Positions 1 to 9,068 of a stretch of DNA of 64,000 nucleotides are shown here, one piece after another (position 1 is the stretch's first letter; every line of letters starts with the position of its first letter). The DNA comes from Kocuria palustris (GTDB lineage Bacteria > Actinomycetota > Actinomycetes > Actinomycetales > Micrococcaceae). The stretch is taken from NCBI RefSeq assembly GCF_016907795.1, contig NZ_JAFBCR010000001.1, positions 930,001 to 994,000 of the forward strand, written 5' to 3'. The position numbers were made by a program, and so were the translations under genes. A model generated the notes under the pieces. It ran no database searches. It worked only from the letters and a program-made list of their open reading frames with translations, and was not told where the DNA came from.

Positions 1-747
1 AAGACGCCGCGGGGCGGCTACGACGGCAAGGGCGTGCTGGTGGTCCGCTCGCAGGACGAGGCCCGCACCGGCACGGCCGCCGAATGGTTCGGCCGCGCCG
101 AGTCCCCGCTGCTGGCGGAGGAGGCCGTCGACTTCGCCCGTGAGCTCTCGGCCCAGGTGGCACGGCGCCGCAGCGGCGAGCAGCGCTGCTGGCCGGTGGT
201 CGAGTCGATCCAGGTCGACGGCGTGTGCGACGAGGTCATCAGCCCCGCCCCGAACCTGGCCCCGGACGAGATCGCGACCGCCCAGCGCATCGCCCTGGAG
301 CTGTCGGAGCAGCTGGATGTGACCGGTGTGATGGCTGTCGAGCTGTTCCAGACCCGCGACGGCAGACTGCTCGTCAACGAGCTGGCCATGCGCCCGCACA
401 ACTCCGGGCACTGGTCCATGGACGGCGCCGTGACGGGGCAGTTCGAGCAGCACCTGCGCGCCGTGCTGGACCTGCCCCTGGGATCGCCCGAGCCCCTTGC
501 CTCCGTCGCCGTGATGAAGAACATCCTGGGCGGCGAGCAGCCGAACCTGTTCGCAGGCCTCACCCAGGCGATGTCCGAGCATCCGCGCGCCAAGATCCAC
601 CTCTACGGCAAGTCCGTGAAGCCTGGGCGCAAGGTCGGGCACGTCAATGCCCTGTCCAGGCGTGAGGACCCGGCGGACGGCTCCGTGACCGCCGAGGTCC
701 GCGCCCTGGCCTCGGCGGCAGCGGCTGTGGTGCGCGACGGCCGCTGA
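1..747 (+). CDS. purK: 5-(carboxyamino)imidazole ribonucleotide synthase PurK (3' part)
   Basis: The reading frame is open from the first base of the window, so the N-terminus lies outside; 248 residues are visible. PurK is an ATP-grasp enzyme that carboxylates aminoimidazole ribonucleotide with bicarbonate and ATP in de novo purine synthesis. The visible part opens with the glycine-rich ATP-grasp loop GGYDGKG, continues with the central ATP-grasp segment and has the conserved NELAMRPHNSGHW metal/ATP-site block at about residues 125-137 of the visible part. It is followed 177 bases later by purE, the next enzyme, in the same direction. The ATP-grasp motif plus the purE neighbour make the call firm. 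Confidence 0.96.
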   Translation, partial: KTPRGGYDGKGVLVVRSQDEARTGTAAEWFGRAESPLLAEEAVDFARELSAQVARRRSGEQRCWPVVESIQVDGVCDEVISPAPNLAPDEIATAQRIALELSEQLDVTGVMAVELFQTRDGRLLVNELAMRPHNSGHWSMDGAVTGQFEQHLRAVLDLPLGSPEPLASVAVMKNILGGEQPNLFAGLTQAMSEHPRAKIHLYGKSVKPGRKVGHVNALSRREDPADGSVTAEVRALASAAAAVVRDGR

Positions 748-924
748 GAGCTCCGGGGCACGGCTCTCCGAGACGGCAGCGCCTCCTCAGGGGCGCCGTC
801 CGTCGATCTCCACGTCCCGTCCAGGGTTCGCGAGTACCGTGTGCGCTGATCCCCAACCGGCGCCCCTCGGCGCCACCCCCGCAGACCAGGGCCCCGCCTC
901 GGGCCCGAGTTCCAGGAGTGTGCA

Positions 925-1443
925 GTGACCCAAGCGCTTCCCGATGTCGGCGTCATCATGGGATCGGACTCGGACTGGTCCGTCATGGAGGCCGCCGCCC
1001 AGGTCCTCGACGAGCTCGGCATCTCCTGCGAGGTCGATGTGGTCTCCGCGCACCGCATGCCCTCCGAGATGCTCGACTACGGCTCCTCGGCCGAGATGCG
1101 CGGGCTGCGCGTGATCATCGCCGGTGCCGGCGGAGCAGCCCACCTCCCCGGCATGATCGCCGCGACCACGCCGCTGCCGGTGATCGGCGTGCCCGTGCCG
1201 CTGAAGACGCTCGACGGCCTCGACTCGCTGCTGTCCATCGTGCAGATGCCCGCCGGTGTCCCGGTGGCGACCGTCTCGATCGGAGGCGCCCGCAACGCCG
1301 GCCTGCTGGCGGCTCGCATCCTGGCCTCCGGCACCGACGACCGCGCCCGCCAGCTGCGCCGCGACCTCAACTCCTTCGCCGCCGACCTCAACGCCTCCGC
1401 TCAGGACAAGGGACGCGCGCTGCGTCGCCGTCTCGCCGAGTGA
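925..1443 (+). CDS. purE: N5-carboxyaminoimidazole ribonucleotide mutase PurE
   Basis: 172 residues, normal for class I PurE. It moves the carboxyl group of N5-CAIR to C4 in purine synthesis, as an octamer in the cytoplasm. Family signatures are visible: GSDSD at residues 13-17, SAHR at 41-44 (substrate-binding loop with the catalytic histidine) and the glycine-rich [11 protein letters not shown] segment. The GTG start at 925 is preceded by AGGAG at 914-918. It lies directly after purK, forming the usual purK-purE pair, and is followed by a cell-wall LCP gene in the same direction. Confidence 0.96.
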   Translation: MTQALPDVGVIMGSDSDWSVMEAAAQVLDELGISCEVDVVSAHRMPSEMLDYGSSAEMRGLRVIIAGAGGAAHLPGMIAATTPLPVIGVPVPLKTLDGLDSLLSIVQMPAGVPVATVSIGGARNAGLLAARILASGTDDRARQLRRDLNSFAADLNASAQDKGRALRRRLAE

Positions 1444-1512
1444 CTCCGCCGCCGCGGTCCGCTGCTCCGGGCCCGGCCGCTTCCCCGCCTCCCAGATCCA
1501 GCGAGTGACACC

Positions 1513-3387
1513 GTGACCGGACCTCAGCTTCCCCGCGATCCCCGTCGGCGACGCCTCGACGCCTCGGGCGCCTCCCGCCGGGATCCCGTCTCCGACGACA
1601 GACGCAGCCCCAGCAGCGCTCCCGACCAGCCCCCTGCCCCTGAGGCCGCCGACCCGCGGCGCTCGGACGGGTCCATGGACTCCGCCCGCCCCGCCGGCCG
1701 TCACTGGGCCGAGGACGCATGGGCCGCCGACGCCCCCGAGGACAGCCATCCCGCCGATCAGCGCCCGGCGGAGAACCGCCCGGCTCGCGATAGCGCGCCC
1801 CAGACCGAGGACCTCGAGCGCGATGACCCCCAGGACCGGGACATCGCCGCCGAGGTCTCCTCGGACGCGCAGCTGAGCAACCGCGACGGCACGGCCTCGT
1901 GGGCGCGCGCTCTGCGGGATCCGTCGTTCGTCTCCTCCGGTCGGCGCACGTGGCGGGCCTGGCTGCTGATCCTGGGCACCCTCGTGCTCCCGGGCTCGGC
2001 GCAGGTCGCCGCCGGCAGCCGCCGACTGGGCCGCATCGCCCTGACGATCAGCGTCGTGTGCTGGGCGGTGCTGATCGTCACGCTGCTCTCGGCGCTGCTG
2101 TGGCGCAATCCCCTGGTGTTCCTGCTGACCAACGGCATCTCCGGCCGTGTCATCGCCTTCGCCCTGGTGATCGCCGCAATCTGGTGGGGCCTGCTCTTCC
2201 TGGACACGCTGCGCCTGATCCGCCCCGGCCTGCTCGAAACCCGCCCCAGGGCCCTGGCCTGCGCCGGTCTGGCCGTGCTGCTGTTCGCGACCTCCGGCGG
2301 GCTGCTCTACTCGGCGCATCTGCTCAATGTCACTCGCGGGACCGTCGGCGAGATCTTCGCCGGCGGCATGCCGTTCCGCCCTGTCGACGGGCGCTACAAC
2401 ATCCTGCTCATGGGCGCCGACGCCGGCGGGGACCGGGTGGGCCTGCGCCCCGACTCCATGACGGTGCTGAGCATCGACGCCGATTCCGGCCAGACCGCCA
2501 CGATCTCGCTGCCGCGCAATCTGCAGAACGTGCCCTTCCCGGAGGACTCGCCCATGCACGAGATCTACCCGGAGGGCTACAACTGCGGCGACGAGTGCCT
2601 GCTCAACGCCGTCTACACGGACGTCATGCAGAACCACCAGGACATCTACGGCGATGACGTCGAGGATCCTGGTGTGGAGGCCATGAAGGATGCGGCCACC
2701 GGCGTGCTGGGCATCGAGGTCCAGGGCTACGCCATGATCGACATGCACGGCTTCGAGCAGCTCATCGACGCCCTGGGCGGCATCACGATCGACGTCGGCG
2801 GCCAGGTCGCGATGGGCGGCGGCACGAACTCCCGCACGGGCGAGCCCAACGAGGTCCTGGGCTACATCGAGCCCGGGGTCCAGAAACTCGACGGCTATCA
2901 CGCCCTCTGGTACGCCCGCTCCCGCCAGGGGGCCTCGGACTACGACCGCCAGGCCCGCCAGCGCTGCGTCCAGGCCGCCATGCTGGATCAGCTGAACCCC
3001 GCGAACGTCGTCACCCAGTTCGAGGAGCTGGCCGCCGCCGGCACTCAGGTGGTCGAGACGGACATACCGCAGTCGTCGCTGGGCTCGTTCGTGGACCTGG
3101 CGGTGAAGGCCAAGGAGCACGAGTTCGTGACCTATGCGGCCGGCCCGCCCTACTACGACGAGCTGTTCCCCACCTACCCGGACTACGACCAGCTCCACGC
3201 GGATGTGCAGGAGATGCTGGAGTCCGCACAGGGCGAGGATCCGCAGGCCTCCGGGGCGGTCGGCGGTGCGGGCCCCCTGGGCTCCGCGAGCCTCGTCACG
3301 GTGCCCGCCCAGACCACCGACGACGGCCAGGGCTCCTCCGGGGACACGCCCGAGCTCTCGCCCAACGGCACCTGCTCGGTGCCCTGA
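1513..3387 (+). CDS. LytR-CpsA-Psr (LCP) family cell-wall polymer ligase
   Basis: 624 residues from a GTG start at 1513. LCP proteins transfer undecaprenyl-linked glycopolymers onto peptidoglycan outside the membrane. The first ~135 residues are disordered and charged. Then about four hydrophobic segments follow (roughly residues 152-280), more than the single anchor of classic LCP proteins. The extracellular LCP domain occupies about 295-505: it shows the DSMTVLSID strand, the ISLPRN segment (family SIPRD-type) and a WYARSR...DYDRQARQR block with the arginines that bind the polyprenyl phosphate. The C-terminal tail is low-complexity. The next gene is a FemAB bridge enzyme, so this is a cell-wall neighbourhood. 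Confidence 0.88.
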   Translation: MTGPQLPRDPRRRRLDASGASRRDPVSDDRRSPSSAPDQPPAPEAADPRRSDGSMDSARPAGRHWAEDAWAADAPEDSHPADQRPAENRPARDSAPQTEDLERDDPQDRDIAAEVSSDAQLSNRDGTASWARALRDPSFVSSGRRTWRAWLLILGTLVLPGSAQVAAGSRRLGRIALTISVVCWAVLIVTLLSALLWRNPLVFLLTNGISGRVIAFALVIAAIWWGLLFLDTLRLIRPGLLETRPRALACAGLAVLLFATSGGLLYSAHLLNVTRGTVGEIFAGGMPFRPVDGRYNILLMGADAGGDRVGLRPDSMTVLSIDADSGQTATISLPRNLQNVPFPEDSPMHEIYPEGYNCGDECLLNAVYTDVMQNHQDIYGDDVEDPGVEAMKDAATGVLGIEVQGYAMIDMHGFEQLIDALGGITIDVGGQVAMGGGTNSRTGEPNEVLGYIEPGVQKLDGYHALWYARSRQGASDYDRQARQRCVQAAMLDQLNPANVVTQFEELAAAGTQVVETDIPQSSLGSFVDLAVKAKEHEFVTYAAGPPYYDELFPTYPDYDQLHADVQEMLESAQGEDPQASGAVGGAGPLGSASLVTVPAQTTDDGQGSSGDTPELSPNGTCSVP

Positions 3388-3463
3388 TCCCACCCGCCCG
3401 CAGGCCTCACGGGCCCGGTCCGAGCCGCCCGCCGGCACGGACCGGGCCCGTGGTCTCGGCCGG

Positions 3464-3469
3464 TACAGT
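3464..3469 (+). promoter_or_regulatory. -10 element (TACAGT) of the FemAB gene, leaderless
   Basis: TACAGT lies 6 bases before the GTG at 3476, so transcription should begin at or next to the start codon. No Shine-Dalgarno sequence is present in the gap. This is the same arrangement as at many other genes in the window. Confidence 0.55.
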
Positions 3470-3475
3470 GGCGGC

Positions 3476-4555
3476 GTGACGAATATTCTGCAGACCCAGC
3501 CGTGGGCGGACTTCCAGCGCGCCCTGGGCCACACCGTGCTCCAAGAATCCGGACAGGGATGGTCCTGGCAGGCCACCGTCGAGGGCGGACGCACCGGGCG
3601 CTACCTCTACGCGCCCTACGGCCCGATCGCCGACTCCGTCGAGTCGTTCGAGGCCGCCATGGCCTCCCTGCGCCAGGCGGCGCAGGATCATGGCTGCTGG
3701 TTCGTGCGGGTCGAGCCGGCCTTCGCCGTCATCCAGACCGGTGCCGAGTCCAAGGACCGAGCCATGCGCCGGCGCGGCTTCCGCCCCTCCCCCAGACACC
3801 TGCAGCCGGGGCACACGCAGCTGATCGACCTCACGCAGGACGAGGACGCGATCCTCAGGGACATGAAGTCCACCAACCGCAACCTGCACCGCAACATCCC
3901 CAAGAAGGGCGTGACGTTCACCGCCCACACGGAGCCCGAGACGGTCTCCGTGCTGCTGCGGTTCCTGGAGCAGACCGCCGAGCGCAAGGGCTTCAACCGC
4001 CAGCACGACGACTACCTGCGCACTGCCGCCGAGGTCCTCATGCCGCAGGGAGCTGCGGTGCTCTACATCGCTCGCCTGGAGGGCGAGCCGATCGGGGCCT
4101 CCCTGGTCTACGACTCCGACGACACCCGCACCTACGCGCACGCCTCCATGGATGTGCAGCACCGGAAGCTCTCCGCGGGCATCCCCCTGGTCGTGCGGAT
4201 GATCCTGGATGCGAAGGAGAAGGGGCTGAGCACGTTCGATCTGTTCGGAACCGCCCCCGACGACGCCGGCCCCGAGCACGAGTGGCACGGTTTCACCCGG
4301 TTCAAGAAGGCCTTCGGCGGCAGCCCCGTCGAGTACCCCGGAACCTGGGACCTGCCGGTCTCCAAGGGCGGCTACGCGACGTACACGACCGCCCGCGCCC
4401 TGCGCGAGGGCTTCGGCGCCGCCCGCACCGACGGCCGCGCCGCCCTGAGCTCGCTGCGCGAGGAGGGGCCCTCGTCCCTCAAGCGCGCACCCGCCGCGGC
4501 CGCCCAGTGCGCCTCATCGATCCGCGAGCGGCTGCGGGGGCGCTTCGGCCGCTGA
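3476..4555 (+). CDS. FemAB/FemX-family peptidoglycan interpeptide bridge aminoacyltransferase
   Basis: 359 residues from the GTG at 3476, chosen because a -10 hexamer sits 6 bases upstream and the family N-terminus (TQPWADFQ) begins here. FemX-type enzymes use aminoacyl-tRNA to add bridge residues to lipid II on the inner membrane face. The protein has the paired GNAT folds of the family: an N-terminal half with YLYAPYGP and a C-terminal half with the KSTNRNLHRNI and FNRQHDDY segments and the FDLFGTAPDD block near residues 250-260. Bridge-building enzymes fit Micrococcaceae, whose peptidoglycan often carries interpeptide bridges. The specific amino acid added cannot be read from sequence. Confidence 0.9.
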   Translation: MTNILQTQPWADFQRALGHTVLQESGQGWSWQATVEGGRTGRYLYAPYGPIADSVESFEAAMASLRQAAQDHGCWFVRVEPAFAVIQTGAESKDRAMRRRGFRPSPRHLQPGHTQLIDLTQDEDAILRDMKSTNRNLHRNIPKKGVTFTAHTEPETVSVLLRFLEQTAERKGFNRQHDDYLRTAAEVLMPQGAAVLYIARLEGEPIGASLVYDSDDTRTYAHASMDVQHRKLSAGIPLVVRMILDAKEKGLSTFDLFGTAPDDAGPEHEWHGFTRFKKAFGGSPVEYPGTWDLPVSKGGYATYTTARALREGFGAARTDGRAALSSLREEGPSSLKRAPAAAAQCASSIRERLRGRFGR

Positions 4556-4576
4556 GCCGGTGACGCGGCACAGGAC

Positions 4577-4610
4577 AGAGGCCCCGAGCGCTGATGCGCT
4601 CGGGGCCTCT
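4577..4610. terminator. Bidirectional hairpin terminator between convergent FemAB-type genes
   Basis: Perfect 15-bp inverted repeat, arms 4577-4591 and 4596-4610 with loop TGAT. It sits 22 bases after the stop of the plus-strand FemAB gene and just past the stop of the facing minus-strand gene. Confidence 0.85.
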
Positions 4611-4636
4611 GGTCATGCTCTGCTCGGCCGGGGCCG

Positions 4637-6487
4637 TCAGCGCCCCATGGCGTCGCGGATGGCTCCGCCGGCCTCGCGGCGCAGGCGCTTGCCGATCGGC
4701 TCGCGCTTGGGCTTCTGCTGGACCTCGAGGTCTTCCGCCTTCTGCGCGACCCGCTCCGCGCGACGCTGCTCGGCCTTGAACTCGCGCTCGCGCCGGGCGG
4801 CCTGGACGTCCACGTCGACGGGACGCACCGGGGCCTCCTCGACGGCCGCGGCGGTGGCCGCCTCGGCAGGCTGCTCGTGGGCCTGCCGCGCGTCCTGCGA
4901 CGGCTGGGTCGCGGGCTCGGCGGCCGCGTCCTCGGCGGAGCCTGCCTCGGCCTCCTTGCGGGCTGCGGTCATCGCGGTCGCAGGCTCGGCAGCCGCAGCA
5001 CCGGTGCTCGCCGCCACGCTGATCGCTGCCGGGCTGCCGGGCTGCTTCCCGTCCGGGGTGCCCGCCCTCTCGGACTGGGCCTCGGCCTCCTGGCGCTTGC
5101 GGGCCTTGGCCTGCTTGCGCTCGGCCTTGCCCCCGGCCTTGGGGCTGCGGTTGCGGGGGCTGCGATCCGCGTCCGCGGATCCGCCGGCGGCAGCGAGTCC
5201 GGTCGCACCCGCCTCCGAGCCAGCCGCCTCTGAAGCAGGAGCGCCCGTGGTCGTCACCGCCGGGGTCTGATCGGTGACCTCGACACCCAGGTCGGAGCTG
5301 ATCTGCCGGCGGACGTCGCGGCGGCGCTCCGCGGCGGCTCGGTCGGCCGCGGCATCGGCGTCCATGGCCACGGTCCGCTCCGGCTCGGGCGAGGCCGGAG
5401 CCTGCGGCTCGGCCTCAGGCTGCTCGGGCTTCTGCGACCGGGCGGAGCGGAACAGCCCGCGACGGCGCTTGCCCGGCTTGTCGGCCTTCTTCCCGCCCTT
5501 CTCCTCCGCAGCACCATGCGAGGTCTCGTCGGCAGCGACCATGGTCTCCGCGCCCAGTGGCTTGCGCCACGGGCCCAGGATCGTGCGCTGCACATCGGCG
5601 AGCTCGCGCACCACGGTGGGGACGTCGGGATCGGCGGCATCGCCGCCGTCCAGGCGCTGGACGCCCCGCTTCTGCAGCTCGACGGCGCCGGTGAGCAGCA
5701 GAGCGTCGTCGATGCCCATCTCGCGGGCGGCGCGCGTGAAGCCGACCCGGTAGAGCATGGCCTGCCCGACCGTGTGCACGAACCAGAGGTAGCCCAGGGC
5801 GGTGGGCTCCTGCCCCTCGCGCTCCTGGGTGGCCACGAGCAGCAGCGAGTCCTGGCCGAGCTCGCGCAGCAGGCGGCCGATCTGCTCCGTGCGCAGCCCT
5901 GCCGCCCGCAGATCCCCGGAGCGGGTCGTGATCTCCCGCACCGCGACGTCCGAGACCCTCAGCCCGGAGCGGCAGCGGTCCAGGGTGGCCTGGGACAGCC
6001 TCGAGGACAGGTCGGATTCGCTGTGGCCCAGGTTCACGCGCAGGCGCCGGGGTCCGGCTTCCGTTTCGGGCGTCTCGCCGGTGCGCTGCCAGCCGTGCTC
6101 GCGCACCGCTGCCACCAGCTCGGGGCTGCTGGGGGCGTCGAGCTCGACGCTGAACAGGGCGGCATCCCACTGCTCGGCGGCGTGCTCGGCCAGCGCATCC
6201 AGCAGGACGGGGATGGTGCTGGCCCGGTTGGAGTGCACGTTGAGGCACTCGGCCACCAGCAGCGCCTTGCCGTCGCGGCCCACGTTCTCGCGGCGGATCT
6301 GCAGCTGCCCGTAGCCGACCATCCGATCGTTCTCATCGCGGACCACCACCCGATCCAGCTTCAGACCGGGCTCCGCCGCGGCCTGGGACTCGCCGATCCC
6401 CCACAGCTGCAGGGGATGGCCGCCGGTCACGCGGACGGTGGCATCCCAGGTCTTCTGGTTCTGGGAGGAGGTGACGGACAGAGCCAC
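4637..6487 (-). CDS. FemAB/GNAT-like protein with long charged C-terminal tail
   Basis: 616 residues from the GTG at 6487, which has AAGGAG 10 bases upstream. The first ~340 residues look like two acetyltransferase-fold halves: an N-terminal one (VGYGQLQIRR near residue 47) and a second with YRVGFTRAAREMGIDDAL, resembling FemAB substrate-binding ends. The remaining ~270 residues are rich in Ala, Glu, Arg and Pro, probably disordered, closing with a basic helix (KREPIGKRLRREAGGAIRDAM). It faces a clear FemAB gene, so a role in bridge synthesis or its regulation is likely but inferred. Catalytic activity is uncertain. Confidence 0.6.
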   Translation of the reverse strand: MALSVTSSQNQKTWDATVRVTGGHPLQLWGIGESQAAAEPGLKLDRVVVRDENDRMVGYGQLQIRRENVGRDGKALLVAECLNVHSNRASTIPVLLDALAEHAAEQWDAALFSVELDAPSSPELVAAVREHGWQRTGETPETEAGPRRLRVNLGHSESDLSSRLSQATLDRCRSGLRVSDVAVREITTRSGDLRAAGLRTEQIGRLLRELGQDSLLLVATQEREGQEPTALGYLWFVHTVGQAMLYRVGFTRAAREMGIDDALLLTGAVELQKRGVQRLDGGDAADPDVPTVVRELADVQRTILGPWRKPLGAETMVAADETSHGAAEEKGGKKADKPGKRRRGLFRSARSQKPEQPEAEPQAPASPEPERTVAMDADAAADRAAAERRRDVRRQISSDLGVEVTDQTPAVTTTGAPASEAAGSEAGATGLAAAGGSADADRSPRNRSPKAGGKAERKQAKARKRQEAEAQSERAGTPDGKQPGSPAAISVAASTGAAAAEPATAMTAARKEAEAGSAEDAAAEPATQPSQDARQAHEQPAEAATAAAVEEAPVRPVDVDVQAARREREFKAEQRRAERVAQKAEDLEVQQKPKREPIGKRLRREAGGAIRDAMGR

Positions 6488-6611
6488 GATGGGGGGACTC
6501 CTTAGCGGCATGGGCGATGGGCGTGCCCTGGCGGCGCAGGTGCGCCGCTGCGGGTGGGCGGTGCCTGAAGCGCTCGTGTGACACGGCACACCAGGGGCTG
6601 AGATCGAGCAC

Positions 6612-6617
6612 AGTCTA
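6612..6617 (-). promoter_or_regulatory. -10 element (TAGACT) upstream of the FemAB/GNAT-like gene
   Basis: Minus-strand TAGACT at 6617-6612, identical to the -10 of fumC, guaA, tsaB and others here. It would give a leader of about 115 bases before the GTG at 6487, and it abuts the glpX terminator. Confidence 0.45.
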
Positions 6618-6620
6618 AGG

Positions 6621-6656
6621 CCACGGGGCCCGGACCTAGCGGTCCGGGCCCCGTGG
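6621..6656 (-). terminator. Hairpin terminator after glpX
   Basis: Perfect 16-bp inverted repeat, arms 6621-6636 and 6641-6656, loop TAGC. Lies about 34 bases past the glpX stop. Confidence 0.85.
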
Positions 6657-6689
6657 TGTCGAGCCTCACGGGGCCTCGAGCGGAAGGTC

Positions 6690-7682
6690 TCAGCGGGAGT
6701 ACTTGGACCACTTCTCGGCCACGTGCTCGGCCTCGACCACTCGGACCGTGCCGGAGCGCGAGCGCATGACGATGGACTGGGTGGAGATGCGGTCGCCGCG
6801 GTAGCGCACGCCGCGCAGCAGGTCGCCGTCGGTGATGCCGGTGGCAGCGAAGAAGCAGTTGTCCGTGGTCACCAGGTCATCGGTGGTCAGGACGCGGTCC
6901 AGGTCGTGGCCGGCGTCGATCGCGCGCTGGCGCTCGTCGTCGTCGATGGGGGCCAGGCGGCCCTGGATGACGCCGCCGGTGGCCTTGATCGCGCAGGCGG
7001 TCACGATGCCCTCCGGGGTCCCGCCGGTGCCCATCATGACGTCCACGCCGGTGCCGGCGCGGCAGGCGGCGATCGCGCCTGCGACGTCGCCGTCGAGGAT
7101 CATGCGCGTGCGGGCGCCGGTGGCCCGGATCTCATCGACCAGGCCCTCGTGGCGCGGGCGATCCAGGACGCAGACGGTCAGCTGGTTGACGGGCACGCCC
7201 TTGGCGCGGGCGACCAGGTGAAGGTTCTGCTTGACCGGCAGGCGCAGATCCACGAAGTCGGCGGCCTCCGGGCCCACCACGAGCTTCTCCATGTAGAACA
7301 CCGCGGAGGGGTCGAACATGGCGCCGCCGTCGGCGACGGCGATCACGGACAGGGCGTTGTTCATGCCCAGGGCGGTCAGACGGGTGCCGTCGATCGGGTC
7401 CACGGCGATGTCGCTGGCGGGGCCGGTGCCCTCGCCGACCTGCTCGCCGTTGAAGAGCATGGGGGCCTCGTCCTTCTCCCCCTCGCCGATCACGACGGTG
7501 CCGTTGAAGTCGACGGTGGACAGGAACGAGCGCATGGCATCGACAGCCGCGCCGTCCGCGCTGTTCTTGTCACCGGCGCCGACCCAGTGGCCTGCGGCGA
7601 TCGCCGCCGCCTCGGTCACGCGGACCAGCTCGAGCGCCAGGTTGCGGTCGGGGGCGGACTGGGTGGTGGTCTGATCTGCCAC
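6690..7682 (-). CDS. glpX: Class II fructose-1,6-bisphosphatase GlpX
   Basis: 330 residues, normal for GlpX, the gluconeogenic fructose-1,6-bisphosphatase of actinobacteria. Metal and phosphate-site motifs are present: GEGEKDEAP at residues 66-74 and DPIDGT at 95-100, plus the GTGGTPEG loop near residue 221. The ATG at 7682 is followed by the expected N-terminus ([19 protein letters not shown]). It is transcribed alone and ends at a strong hairpin. The upstream 1.4 kb holds no confident gene. Confidence 0.96.
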   Translation of the reverse strand: MADQTTTQSAPDRNLALELVRVTEAAAIAAGHWVGAGDKNSADGAAVDAMRSFLSTVDFNGTVVIGEGEKDEAPMLFNGEQVGEGTGPASDIAVDPIDGTRLTALGMNNALSVIAVADGGAMFDPSAVFYMEKLVVGPEAADFVDLRLPVKQNLHLVARAKGVPVNQLTVCVLDRPRHEGLVDEIRATGARTRMILDGDVAGAIAACRAGTGVDVMMGTGGTPEGIVTACAIKATGGVIQGRLAPIDDDERQRAIDAGHDLDRVLTTDDLVTTDNCFFAATGITDGDLLRGVRYRGDRISTQSIVMRSRSGTVRVVEAEHVAEKWSKYSR

Positions 7683-9056
7683 TGGGGTTCCTCACCGTCG
7701 AGTACTCGTAGGACGTCGTCGTCATCGATATACGTCTCCCAGAGTAGCCGCGAAACGGGCTGGAAGGAGGGCGGGCACGTCTTCGGTGCAGGCCCGCGAC
7801 CGTCCGCGCCCCTGATGCTCACCTGCGGCGGCCCGGGCGAGGAAGGGCCGTGCCGTCGCAGGCCGCCCTGACATATTCGCGGTGCCTGCAGCCCGACGGG
7901 CAGATCAGCGTGCCGTTCGGCATAGCGTGCCGTCCGAGGGCAGGGTTGCGCGCAGGCCTCGCGGCAGGATCCGATCGCTGTGGACCACCGGACCAGGGCG
8001 AGACCGAGCCCCCGCCAGGCGACGAGGCGGACGCGACCGGTGGCGATGCCGAACCTGGCATGCCCGGGTGGGGCGCTCCCATCGAGGACGCGCCTCATGA
8101 CGCACCGCCGACTGCTCCCCCTGCGCCGGACACCGCCGTCAAGGGCATCGGGGCCGGGGAGCCTGCACCGGATCGCTCGCAGCACGACCCGCGCAGACAT
8201 GCCGGACTGGATGCCTGGGCGCAGATCAGCGGAGGCCGCCGGGGGCCGAGCTGGTGGGGCCAGACCGAGGACCTGCGCCGACGGCTGCCCGAGGAGCCTC
8301 GTCCCGGACGGCGGCAGCAGGTCCGGCAGCGGCGAGCCCATGCTCTGCTGGGAGAGGAGAAGCAGGGTGAGCTCTGGTTCCTGACGCTCTTCGCCCGTCT
8401 GGCCGCGCTGGACGCCATGAATGCCATGGTCATGGGCGAGATCGGCACAGGAATCCTCACGGGACTCGGAGTCGGGCAGGAGCTCGAGGTCCAGCCGCGC
8501 GGCACCTTCAAGCCCAGCGGAGGATGGGTCAAGGCGGGCACCGTGAAGCGCCGAGCCCGCAAGCCCGCCACCGCGCGCGTGGGAGACGTGGCCGTCGACT
8601 CGACGTCGCCGTCGGCCGGGAGCCCCACGAATGCAGCGGGGACGAGCACGGCGACGAAGTCCGCGGACGAGGACTCGGCCGAGGTTGCGACCCTGACCAG
8701 GAGGCCGGCCGACCGGCAGGCGCACCTGCCCGCCCCCGTCCGCGCCTCCGTGCTGCGGCGGGCGAAGCAGCCCGATCACTACTACGGCAGCGCCTGGCGC
8801 ACCGGCGGTCGCGAACCCGGGAACCTGCCGCGGTACGTCTCGCAGATCCTGCGGATGAACGAGCGCGAGGCCGTCGTGATCTCCGCCTCGCGGATCGGCG
8901 AGGATCCCCAGTGGCGCAGCGCCCAGTACACCTACGACCTGCGCACCGAGGTCCCGGACCGCGGCCCGGCGCTGGGCCGCGGCGGACGTCGGGCTCCGGG
9001 GGTCGGCTCGAGCGACATCGCCGGGGGGCGGTTCGCCCGGCGCCGCGCGGGCGGGG
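7683..9056. other. 1.4 kb stretch with no confident gene; possible coding remnant
   Basis: Between the glpX start and the DUF4245 promoter. Close to glpX (7683-7850) it should carry the glpX promoter, but I could not choose one -10. From about 8400 to 8990 one plus-strand frame (codons starting at positions equal to 2 modulo 3) has real-gene traits: about 94% G/C at third positions in 8760-8950, normal use of Trp/Tyr/His/Asn, and shadow-like compositions in the other frames. But that frame has no convincing start and does not close until 9652, deep inside the next gene. Between 8100 and 8400 codon bias is weak (about 80% G/C third positions). I see no family motif. Confidence 0.5.
8410..9000 (+). 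pseudogene. Possible gene remnant of unknown function
   Basis: Approximate limits. The frame read here encodes an N-terminal part with MNAMVMGEIGTGILTGLG, a middle Ser/Thr/Ala-rich linker and a C-terminal part with natural composition (PDHYYGSAWRTGG, RYVSQILRMNEREAVVISAS). The strong third-position bias says this was or is translated. No in-frame stop occurs before the downstream gene, so either a frameshift has destroyed the end, or the true product overlaps its neighbour. In the adjacent frame a TGA at 9070-9072 overlaps the GTG of the DUF4245 gene as GTGA, which would fit an ancestral stop after a frameshift. I do not recognise the protein. Confidence 0.3.
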
Positions 9057-9062
9057 CACAAT
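9057..9062 (+). promoter_or_regulatory. -10 element (CACAAT) of the DUF4245 gene, leaderless
   Basis: CACAAT ends 6 bases before the GTG at 9069. No ribosome-binding site is present, so a leaderless transcript is likely. Confidence 0.45.
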
Positions 9063-9068
9063 GGGGGC

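Noticed and set aside
787-3594. A 935-residue open frame on the minus strand over purE and the LCP gene
   Set aside because: Shadow of purE and the LCP gene; no known motif, and the plus-strand genes have clear signatures.
7819-8082. Small minus-strand frame with CPSGC in the glpX upstream region
   Set aside because: Only a short Cys-containing stretch and no supporting start site or family; judged chance.
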